This document shows positions 55,611 through 64,000 of a DNA stretch of 64,000 nt, one piece after another. The notes beneath the pieces were generated by a model, which did no database searches, was not told the origin of the DNA, and worked only from the letters and a program-made list of their open reading frames with translations. The first letter of the stretch is position 1. Each line of letters begins with the position of its first letter. A program made the translations under genes and the position numbers. This stretch comes from Penicillium oxalicum (lineage: Eukaryota; Ascomycota; Eurotiomycetes; Eurotiales; Aspergillaceae): NCBI RefSeq assembly GCF_001723175.1, contig NC_064653.1, positions 1,984,001 through 2,048,000 of the forward strand. The letters are read 5' to 3'.

Positions 55611-57424
55611 GGTGATTTTCACGATTCGGTGTTGTGAATCCAAAGGGATGGCAAGAAAAAGGTAAGATGGTACACGATGGAAGAATTCGTGTGTGTATAA
55701 TACACGTGCTTGAGGAATAACGCCGGCAGATCAAACAAATTGCAAGGACTAGAATCGTCTATGTTTGTTTATGTATCAAGTGAGGCTTCTGTACGAGTCG
55801 AGAAGGCACTTGAGCGCGGTAAAGTCTACCTTCGCGAGCTAATGTTTGATCTCTCTTCCTCTGAAAGCATAATCACCTTCATGTGAGGCCGTCTTTAACG
55901 TTCACTACCTCAAATAACACAGAAGATAAAGCGCATTCCACTCAACATTGCCAGAGCTCGCATATCTTCAGTCTCACGCCGGTAAAGGGCATGGCTACTA
56001 TAGGCATAGAGACTATTTACTTCTGCCCAAATTGATTTTACGAGTTCCCTCAAGAAGTTATCATTTTCCAGTTTGAAAATAGGTTAGTCCAGAAAATTTT
56101 ACTTATCCTCGGTATTCATAGACGCTAAGCTGCCTTAATGACTCAAAATGATATCGAATGGCTCGAGATTCATGTTCCCGATTTAATGTACTTTCACATT
56201 GAGTTTGTCTTGAAAATCCCTGTGTTTGCGGGGACTCATCACTACGCAGTACATGATAGTCTCAACAGACCTAGAAACGTCAGTCAGAAAGTCCTACCCT
56301 GATGCTCAGAGACTTGAAAACTCTCGTACTTGTCCCTTTTGTTACAAAACCATTCTAGACTGATTGCAAGGCCAGTAGTCGTGTCCCACTCAATTCAAGA
56401 TGAATTACACTCGAGGTCTGGTAAGAGTCGCCATAGAGAGCACACCTTCCAGGTAAGTGTAATATGAACATGCTATATAAGCAAGCTCTACTGTTGACAG
56501 CCCTGCTGAAACATGTAGTCACCAGCCGGAGGCGAGTGAGCATGTAAACCTACTGATTCTGACAAGGTATGTCTTGTTACAGCCCTTATTTTCCGCAATA
56601 TACCCTCCTCCAACTACCAGTTACCTGTTCAGTGCGACATCATCGAAAGTTAGGACGCAGAACTACCTACCAATAGCACTGAGCAGTTGCCTATCGGGGA
56701 TAAATGCATATCGGGCTGCCCCTGATACTATCTCCACTGCAACAATATATTCAAGATCGAGACATACCCTGATAGTAGCGTCCATTTTACAAGAGCTAAT
56801 AGTCCTGAGTCCGATTAGGTTGACTCGCCGTTGGGATTATGCGGAACCTCCTCCCTGCGATAAGGTATGTACAAAATTCCAGGCAAAGGATACATTTTTA
56901 CAGAACCCGACCTGACTTACATGGGAGTGAATTGTGGTTTCGTCGCCATCGCATGTGGATTTCCAGTTGTCATAGAGTTCATGACAGGATTGTTAATCTA
57001 GCTAACACATGATACAGGACAAGGGTTGTTCGTTCGCGAAAATGTTTACACCCCGTGCAACAAGCACAAAGGGCAGATTCGTACAGAATAGCCAAGTGTC
57101 GCAGAATGAGGACCAGAAGAGCCAGCAGAAAAGGCAGAGGCTCATAATGAGAATACTCAGCACAAACACAATAAAGCGACAACACGTGGTATCGGTGTAT
57201 GAGGGCCAAGAAACATAAAGAGGTGTTGCATGGTTCCATGAAATGCAAAGCTGCTAGACGACATGCTACCAGTTAGAAAGCAAAGAAAGGAAGAACCTCG
57301 GCCGGCCCAGCCATCCTTCTGACGCTCACGACAATTCGTAGTATTGACTGGAAAAAGAAAGAGTAAAACTGCGTGAAGCTTGGAAACACATCAAAATCTC
57401 GTGCTGGCATCGGCTCTTCTCCCC
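55611..57424. other. Gene-poor region 55.6-57.4 kb
   Basis: 1.8 kb of AT-richer DNA with short frames only. It includes the promoter of the uncertain gene on its left and the 3' UTR of the eIF4E-binding-motif gene on its right. A 113-codon plus-strand frame (56574-56915) has no domain or neighbours and is not called. No tRNA-like sequence or transposon gene was found. Confidence 0.45.
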
Positions 57425-59908
57425 TTATCTGAACTGACCCGGTCCGATCATGCCGCCACGCCCATCACCCCCGTTGGGCTGACCAAACATCTCCAGGAGA
57501 TGGCGAGAGGTCGGCGGCGGTCCTTGAGGGCCTGGTACAAAGGGGCCTTGACCTCCAGGGGCGGCTCCCATCATGACATCGGGATTGGGTGGCATGTTAG
57601 GGAAGCCAGGCGGTGGTGGACCCCCCATGTATCCTGGGGGTGGCATCATACCAGGTGGGGGCCCGCGAAGGGGCATTGGAACCATGCCCGGCGGGAAGCC
57701 ACGATTGGGTGCTGGGATACCTGGAGGAGCACCCATTGGATTCGGTCCATTGGGTTGAGGTACATGTTGCCCAGCCCAGCCAGGGGGCGGCATGTGTTCC
57801 AGCCCTGGTGGCCGCTGAAGTGGCATTGGAGGCTGGGTCAAGCCTTGAAGAGGACGAGAACCACCTGGAGTCATTGAACCCTGGCCGGCCTGGTTGATAA
57901 ATGGCGCATCATCAAAGTAGCCTAACGGAGGTGGTCCGTTAGGAACCCTTCGGCGGAGCTGTTCGCTATCCGGCCGCTGCATGTTGGCAATGGCTGGATC
58001 ATCAAGGAAATTAGGTGTCTTTTGGGCACCGAGTCCAGGAGGAGGCCGAGACATCATCTCCGGTATCAAGCCCGGGGGTGGTGCCACACTGGAGCTCGGT
58101 GATGAGTGCTGGGACGGGTGACCCGAGGGGGGTCCGACACGAACTTGCTGCATGAGACGAAGCAGGTGCTCGCGCTCGCGAGCCTGAGGCTCCTTTCCAG
58201 AAGCCTGGGCGTGAGGCATCTCCAAGGGACTCATGTACTCCGACTGCGGAAGAGAGTCTCTAGGGGAGGACATGCCTGTAGGTGCGCGCAGTGGTGGTTC
58301 GGGGCGGGCCATTGGAACATGTCGAGACGACTGGCGCGATTCGTCCTGGTTTGGGGTACCGTTGTTAGATCGGCTGCTTCCTCCCCCAAGCATCTTGAGA
58401 ATGCGCTGGAATCCTTCTTGATCTGCGTCCTGGGCATTGGCTGGACTCCCGCCCCCGAACAAGGTGGCCAGCGAGGGTCCTTGAGAAGCGGGCTCCCTCA
58501 CTGGCGATTCTGGCGGTGGGCTAAAAAGCCCAGCAAATCGAGATGATTTGCCAGACTTCATAGCAGTGTTCGGGGCCAGGGTCTCCTTCTTGGGAGTTTG
58601 TTCAACGGCAATTGGAGATGCAACATCTGGCACTTGGGGTTTCGGCTCCCCGAGCATGCCGAAAAATCGCTCCATTGAAGCATCTGCCGCAAAATGGGCA
58701 CCCGGATGACTGAAGATTTCTCCATCTGTAGGGTGGGATTCTGGCCGATTGTCCGGGACGTGTGGCTCGGCGGGGGCCTCCTTCTTCTCTTCATGAACCG
58801 GAGCCTGCTGACCAGCACCAGATCCAGCCTTCATTCTTTCCTTCCATCGCTCAAAATCTTCCTGCGTGTGAGCGCGTCGTGGCTCATCGCGTTCGTTGCT
58901 ATCGAGCCATTCCGGCTCTTGCTCCAATTTCGCACCGCGGGTCCAATCGCGATCCGCACCGTGTCGGTCACGACGCCACTCTCGAGTGCGATGTTGTTGT
59001 TTGTCGTCTTCGGCATCACCAACTTCATGTGCGGCTTCATCTCTGAACCAGCTTCCCTCCAATTTAGCTCTGGTGGGTTGGCCATCTTTCTTCACAGCCG
59101 CACGAGTGTCTCGATCCCGAACGCCTCGCTCGGTCGTGAGGTCCCGAGTATTCTCTCGATTCTCCCAACGGTCGAATTCGCCATTGCGACGCGGCTTGCG
59201 ATCTTGCTCATCAGTCCCGAGAGCGCGACGAGGGCGGGTAGCATTCCAGTCCTCTCTTTCCCCGCGTCGACCGGTCAAGGCCGTAGACTTTCCGTCGCGG
59301 CGGTCCAGATCCCGTTCAGACCCATCTTTCTCTTTCAGAAGCTTGTCGCGGAAGTTGAAGCGTTCATTCTTGTCATCCGTGTCGCCCGTGCGTCCTGGAC
59401 GGTCATTAAGGTCGAATGATCCTTTGCCGATACCGCCAATACGAGATGAAGCAAAGGCGGTTTTTGGAGGGCCGAGAATAATATCTTCTGTAGCACATCG
59501 CGGATAAATCAGCAATCAAAATCCCCAGGGTGGAAACCTTCCAATGGCTCATGACTTCTAGAACCCGAACGCTAGACCTACCGGAGTTCGAGCCGCGGGC
59601 GATGTGTCGAGCTTCAAAGAAACTGGGTCTTCTGTTGGTGCTTGTCTCCCCGGCATTGTTCGTATCACGAGGGGTTCGCTGCTTGGTCTGACTAGCTGGG
59701 TCTGGTTGGGGCCTGTGTGGAATAGGGGGGGGGTTAGGCAGGCGATGTCAGTCCTTTGCTTTGCACGGATGGGGATGCAGAGTAATCAGAATGACGAGGG
59801 CAGGTCAACTCACATCCATTCCTCAATTGGGGGTAAACCAGGGGGTTTGGCGACAAGAGGCGATGAGCGCAGCGACAGCAATTCGTCGATCTCGTACCGT
59901 CGCGCCAT
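57425..59908 (-). CDS. Proline-rich protein with eIF4E-binding motif, 4E-T/Eap1-like candidate
   Basis: Three exons: 59908-59814, 59712-59582 and 59487-57425, 762 aa. The N-terminus MARRYEIDELLSLRSSPL contains Y5-x4-L10-L11, the canonical eIF4E-binding motif YxxxxL-phi, set in the LRxSPL context seen in animal 4E-T. Exon 2 has RRPSFFEARHIARGSN; exon 3 starts EDIILGPPKTAF and continues with Arg/Glu/Asp-rich sequence (residues 80-270). The rest is Pro/Gly/Met-rich with short motifs such as SMERFFGMLG, SSRFAGLFSPPPESP, GFQRILKMLGG and HLLRLMQQVRVGP. No enzyme domain exists. The motif order (4E-binding site first, long disordered tail with short hydrophobic peptides) suggests a translational repressor or P-body scaffold that tethers eIF4E. 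Function is inference; the exon structure is well supported. Confidence 0.78.
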
Positions 59909-60899
59909 GACGGCTAGATCCGGGGTTGAGGTTGTGGTGAGGGGGCAGTAGCTGTGTGCGGTCGATAATCCACGGGAGATCGATCACTGTGCTCTCATTG
60001 GGTATGATGAAGGTTGCGTAGCGGGCAAACGCGTGGTACAGGGTTGGAAGACGTTTGAGGAGGGGCGAGAGGTTAGCTGAAGGGGACCAAACGCCGAAGG
60101 AGTATGGAGAGCAGAAAGCCGGGAGTAGATGTGAAATCGGGATTGAGTGAAACGCGCAGATCGCAAGCCACTTTGTGGCGACTCTGGCGAGGCTTAAGGC
60201 GGAGTCGGGGTCGGTGAGGATGGAGGGGAAAGGTGGATAACTGAATACGGTAGGAGCCAAGCAGGAGTCTCGGAGATCACGAACCGTCCTCCCAGCCAGA
60301 AAGCGGGACTTGGATGACGGAATCACTCGAACAGAAGCAATAATATGGGAGGTTGTTCCAGCGATAGGAGAGTTTGAAGGCGAATGATCAACGGTTGTAA
60401 ATGGAAGGGGTGGTGATTGAATGGGCCAAAGATGAAGTAGCAGCGGGAGATTGAGAAGAGGCGTGTGCGGGCAGCACCACCCGTGACCTTCGCATCAACA
60501 GTAAACAGCTAGCAAGTCACGAGAGTACCACATACTTGAACTGAGCGTGTAAAGTGACCGACCATGGAGCAGCTTTTCTCTCATTCCAGAGATGATCTAG
60601 AATTCACAAGCTAGTCTAATCATGTGCAGACAACTCTCACAGCGCTGTTCAGTGCACACTTCTCTAGCTTCAAAAAAAGTCCCCATGATCGAAAATCAGA
60701 CACATGCTGTAGAGCATGAGGCATTATTACAATGTGCGGGCTCTGCGAGCAAGCTGGGAGAGCTTCTATCTATTATCAATCCAAGGGGACCTTCCACGAT
60801 TAGTGAGGGGACGGGGAGGGTAGATCAAAAGATAGCAAGAGCAAGTTCAATTCAATTCAGCTCAGGTCTACTTGAACAAACGAACACCCAAACGGGCGT
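59909..60899. other. Promoter/leader of the eIF4E-binding-motif gene
   Basis: About 1 kb between this start codon and the stop of the next minus-strand gene. A 167-codon frame (59823-60326, minus) overlaps the first exon in another frame but begins with GTG and has no domain; it is treated as a shadow. Nothing else is visible. Confidence 0.45.
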
Positions 60900-61733
60900 T
60901 CACATTGGGAGAGGCAGTGACTCGAGGAAGGACCACCCCTTGTGAGAAGACACCTCTGGTGCAGCAAGAGGTGAAATGCGGGGCCTGCTCGGATGCTGCT
61001 GCTGCATCGGATACTGCTGCTGCTGCTGCCGCCGCCGCTGCTTCTGCTTCTGCATCGACAGCTTCGGCAGCCACAGCAGCTGCTTCTTCTTCTTGACCAA
61101 CAGCTCATTCGCCAGCTTGTGAAGGGCGAAGTGCCACTCAGTGAGCTGTTGGTATTTGTGTGTGACCATGTGGGTCACAAGCTTGCACAGGACTTGGGGT
61201 CTGAATCCAGCACCATCTGCATAGTGGCTGAACAGATCTGGGAGGAAGCCTGGCTGCAGGCCGATGAGCTTGGCAGCTCTGTCTTGCGACACGCCAACTG
61301 CCAACAGGTCTTGGAAGGAGCCGAGGTAGGTGACAACGAAGTTGAGGAAGTGCAGAGGTGAGTGAGGGTTGCGAGAAAAGATCTTTTTCATGGCCGAATG
61401 GTCCTGAAGGAAGCGAGCCCAGATGACTTCTGCGGCTGTAGATGTAAACCCGATGAATTCGAGTGCTTTGGTACCCACTCGTGTGAGAGGCAGCTCCTCG
61501 GAGGATCCATCACTGAAGATCCCACAAGGAAAGCGGCTGCGGAACATGGGTAAGCGAGAAAGGTACTGACGGGTCAAGCATTTAGTGAGAGTGAAGCCAT
61601 TTTTGACCGCTGCTTCGTCAGGCAGCAGCTTGATCAGTCTGAGATTCATGAGACAAGTGATGACTTCATCCTCAAGATAACTGTTGCCACCAGGAGCAGC
61701 TCGCTGGCTGGAAGTGATGATTGGAGAAGACAT
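60900..61733 (-). CDS. Unknown fungal protein with Gln-rich C-terminus
   Basis: Single exon of 277 aa from ATG 61733 (MSSPIITSSQRAAPGGNSYL); the frame is open further upstream but has no ATG. Residues about 20-225 look globular and helical: EDEVITCLMNLRLIKLLPDE, EFIGFTSTAAEVIWARFL, LHFLNFVVTYLGS and HKYQQLTEWHFALHKLANEL. The C-terminal 50 residues contain Lys/Arg and Gln runs (KKKKQLLWLPKLSMQKQ, RRRQQQQQ) made by a CAG/CTG triplet repeat. No motif identifies a function, and I do not recognise the family. A run of A residues (near 61855-61867) lies in its presumed leader. Its 3' end neighbours the eIF4E-binding-motif gene in tandem. Confidence 0.7.
   Translation of the reverse strand: MSSPIITSSQRAAPGGNSYLEDEVITCLMNLRLIKLLPDEAAVKNGFTLTKCLTRQYLSRLPMFRSRFPCGIFSDGSSEELPLTRVGTKALEFIGFTSTAAEVIWARFLQDHSAMKKIFSRNPHSPLHFLNFVVTYLGSFQDLLAVGVSQDRAAKLIGLQPGFLPDLFSHYADGAGFRPQVLCKLVTHMVTHKYQQLTEWHFALHKLANELLVKKKKQLLWLPKLSMQKQKQRRRQQQQQYPMQQQHPSRPRISPLAAPEVSSHKGWSFLESLPLPM
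60993..61055. repeat. Interrupted trinucleotide (CTG/CAG) repeat inside a coding region
   Basis: GCTGCTG-type repeats with GCC and TCT variants code for Gln and Lys/Arg-rich sequence in the 277-aa protein. The same stretch reads as poly-Ala in a second minus frame and on the plus strand, so three frames stay open across it. Triplet slippage would change the length of the Gln run without breaking the frame. Confidence 0.7.
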
Positions 61734-62109
61734 TGCGTACAAAGGTCGATTCCAAGAAGAAACGATGATATTACAAACAAACTGATGGAACAAGGAGATG
61801 GATGATACCACGATGTGAGGAGAGTGAAATCGAGAAGAGGATGGATGAAGGAGAGAAAAAAAAAAAAGAGGACGAGGCAAGGGGAGCAGTCTGATTTTAT
61901 AGGGCTCAAGAGTATGGCCGTCATTATTGAGAAAGTGGCCAAAAGAAAAAGGTTATGTTGTGAGATTGTTTGGCACCCACGCCGAACTGGCGTCGGACAC
62001 GAGCATCCGAAACCCATCTCGGCTTTCCTGCGTAGTCGATGGCGATGATTGATGTAACACACTTCAAGGATGACGGAAGAAGTAACACGTTCATTATACA
62101 ATATGGTCA
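61734..62109. other. Promoter of the 277-aa gene / urb1 3' region
   Basis: 376 bp between a minus-strand start and the urb1 stop on the same strand. It contains an A-rich homopolymer near 61855-61867 and purine-rich DNA. No gene is supported. Confidence 0.45.
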
Positions 62110-64000
62110 TCAGGCTTTGTCGTGCGTAATCTCCTTGAGAGCATGCTCAACAGTGCCAGCACTCCATGTGTCAACGCGTGCGCGGTCAGAAGTCTCATGG
62201 AGAGTAAGTGCCAAAGCCACCAGAAGCGCGGCTTCCTTCGCGTCAGCTTCCGCAACTCGAATGTGTATCCAGCTAATCACTCCGGCACGAGTGATGAGCG
62301 TAGTACTCCCACCCACCTGCGCAGCACGGTACAAGATGTGAAGAATTTTGCGCCGAGCTGCGTCGTTGAGACTTGGCGATTGATAGAGCGAGAGAATGCG
62401 TTCAAAGACGTTTGCCCGTCTATAGATTTCCATATCCTGAAGAGATTGTTAGGGAATCGATGACGTTAGATGATTCAAATCTCAGAACTCACAGCGTGGC
62501 TTCGAAGGCCTTTGACAAACAGCCCAAGTAGCCAGTCAACTTCGTCAGGATAGCCATCGTCCAGCTCAGGCTCATTCAAAATAATTTTGTCGATCCAGTA
62601 CGACGGGAGTTTCTCCACTTCCCAAACGGGGGCCTTCTGCAGGAACTTATTGACTTTGCCGTAGACCTTATGCAAAGGGCTGACCAAGACTCGCAAGCAA
62701 TTGGCAGCACATTCACCAACAATCCAGGGAACCGGCTCGTTCATGCCAATCTGGTTCACGGTTTCGAGAAGCTCACCCGCGAGAGTATAAACGGTGCGCC
62801 ACTCTGCGTAATTAGATTCCTGTATACAAGATTAGTAAAGACTAGAGTCGGGCAGGGTACAGTCGGACTTACTTTCAGCTGAGCCATGAAACGAGCGATC
62901 TTGGAGAATGCCTGCCTCCGTACTTCCTCGTGTTGCGAACAAAGACAAAGTACTAGCTCTGCAATACGGCCTTGTTCAACAGCTTGCTCTATATCCTCTC
63001 TTTCCCATCGATGGAGCGCATTGTGCGTGGTTCCCTCGGTTGGCAGAGGACCGAATATCTCCTCTAGGTCCACCGCAGAATCATTCTGAGACGCGGCGTG
63101 AGAGGTTGATGGCCCAGAATCAACATCCATTCTGTCTTCGTTGCTGCTTTCATCCAACCCTTTCAGGGACTTCTTGAGGACGGAGCGGGTCTTCTTCGCC
63201 TCGGTAGCGTCCACTAAAGTGTCTCGAGCGGCCTTTATGGCATCGGAGCTTTCTCCAGCTTGTTTCAGGTGAGCAAGAAGTTTCGCGATCCATGCACCAA
63301 TAGCGGCTTCAGCAGCCTCATCCTTAGCTCTCACCACAAAAGGCCATTGTTCAACGATGGCGGCGACAAGTGGACTTGTCAGAGAATCATTTGGCGAGCT
63401 GTCTCCGATCAAGTCCAAGTAGTGGACAGGCTTCTTTGCGACTCGGGTCACGCAGTTATCGAGGAAGCTTAGTTGATGATGAAGAGCCTTTGAGTCAGAA
63501 TCTTCAAAGCTGGAGAGCAAGGCATTGAATGAATGAGGTGAATTTTGCAGAACTGAGTTCTCCGCGAGGATCGACCTGAGTAAGGCCGAAATGCGACGTG
63601 CAGAATCCTTATCAGATGTTGTCGTGAGAACCTTCAGAATCGAAGTGAAGGGCGAATATTGCATAGATGCTGAATGAGATGTTAGTATGAATTTAGCCAT
63701 GCCATCGTTGGGAAAAGCGACGTACCTGGCTTCTGCCACCACCGCATAGACGCAGACTGTTGAGCTATCTGGAGAACGCTCTGCAGCTGACTTAACAGCA
63801 TTTCGGAGTCGTCCTTGCTTAATTCGGGCTCCTCAATACGCTTTAAAACATCTACGAGAACCAACGAGACATCAAAATTCTCCTCTAAAGCGATATCTGG
63901 CATCAACTCGTAGTAGCATGCCAACAGCTCCGCAACAGCCTCCTGTTGTTGCAGGTCATCCTTGGAAGTGCGACGGAAAAGCGTGACTGCATCCTTGACA
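62110..64000 (-). CDS. urb1: Urb1/Npa1 C-terminal part, nucleolar 60S assembly factor
   Basis: The gene runs in from the right edge. Visible exons are 64000-63726, 63669-62873, 62819-62493 and 62436-62110, all joined in frame by GT-AG introns (phases 1, 0 and 0). The segment is alpha-helical, solenoid-like. It includes HQLSFLDNCVTRVAKKPVHY near 63450, a disordered linker with ESSNEDRMDVDSG, then RWEREDIEQAVEQGRIAEL, YPDEVDWLLGLFVKGLRSHA and the terminal LHILYRAAQVGGSTTLIT. These match the C-terminal region of Urb1/Npa1, a very large nucleolar scaffold of the earliest pre-60S particles together with Rsa3, Dbp6 and Npa2. The stop at 62110-62112 is the true end. The N-terminal two thirds or more are outside the window. 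Confidence 0.87.

Noticed and set aside
58694..59419. 241-codon plus-strand frame inside the eIF4E-binding-motif gene
   Set aside because: Antisense shadow of an Arg/Glu-rich coding region; such compositions leave the opposite strand open.
59823..60326. 167-codon minus-strand frame upstream of the eIF4E-binding-motif gene
   Set aside because: GTG start, overlaps the true first exon in another frame, no domain; probably leader sequence.

Overview
The window is nuclear DNA of a filamentous ascomycete, most likely a eurotiomycete of the Aspergillus/Penicillium type. This rests on intron-rich housekeeping genes with short (about 45-110 nt) GT-AG introns, compact head-to-head gene pairs, and protein sequences that read like those of Aspergillaceae. 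No bacterial operons, rRNA, tRNA or CRISPR arrays were seen. Gene models below were built by eye: splice junctions were chosen so that frame, donor/acceptor consensus and family conservation agree.

Layout. 0-5 kb: 3' end of a Dpb11/Rad4-type BRCT protein gene, then a secreted GH43 glycosidase with a TATA box and XlnR/CreA-like promoter motifs. 5-9.5 kb: mitofusin fzo1 (-) head-to-head with ESCRT-III vps2/did4 (+). 9.5-14.7 kb: gene-poor stretch with a decayed protein-kinase gene and an imperfect 45-bp inverted repeat. 14.7-27 kb: tpiA, mdm10 (with an apparent 1-nt deletion), mrt4, U1-70K, mitochondrial ribosomal protein mrpl51, a SIM+RING protein that may be a SUMO-targeted ubiquitin ligase, prp19 and a DUF4604 protein. 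27-35.5 kb: elongation-factor-like GTPase ria1/EFL1, exosome csl4, vacuolar armadillo vac8. 35.5-40.7 kb: gene-poor, with one possible relic. 40.7-53.5 kb: FHA-RING ligase (Dma1 type), bestrophin, a magnesium-chelatase-like protein, vps16, alb1 and a membrane-anchored deubiquitinase (Ubp16/USP30 type). 53.5-64 kb: an uncertain two- or three-exon gene, a proline-rich protein with an eIF4E-binding motif, an unknown Q-rich protein, and the 3' part of urb1/npa1.

Themes. Many genes fall into ribosome assembly (mrt4, ria1, alb1, urb1), RNA processing (U1-70K, prp19, csl4), mitochondrial shape and translation (fzo1, mdm10, mrpl51, possibly the USP30-like enzyme) and endosome/vacuole traffic (vps2, vps16, vac8). 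At least six pairs are divergent with 234-404 bp between start codons, so shared promoters are likely. I see no secondary-metabolite cluster and no intact transposon. The least explained items are the inverted repeat at 13.65-13.76 kb, the mdm10 frameshift, the kinase relic and the eIF4E-binding-motif protein.
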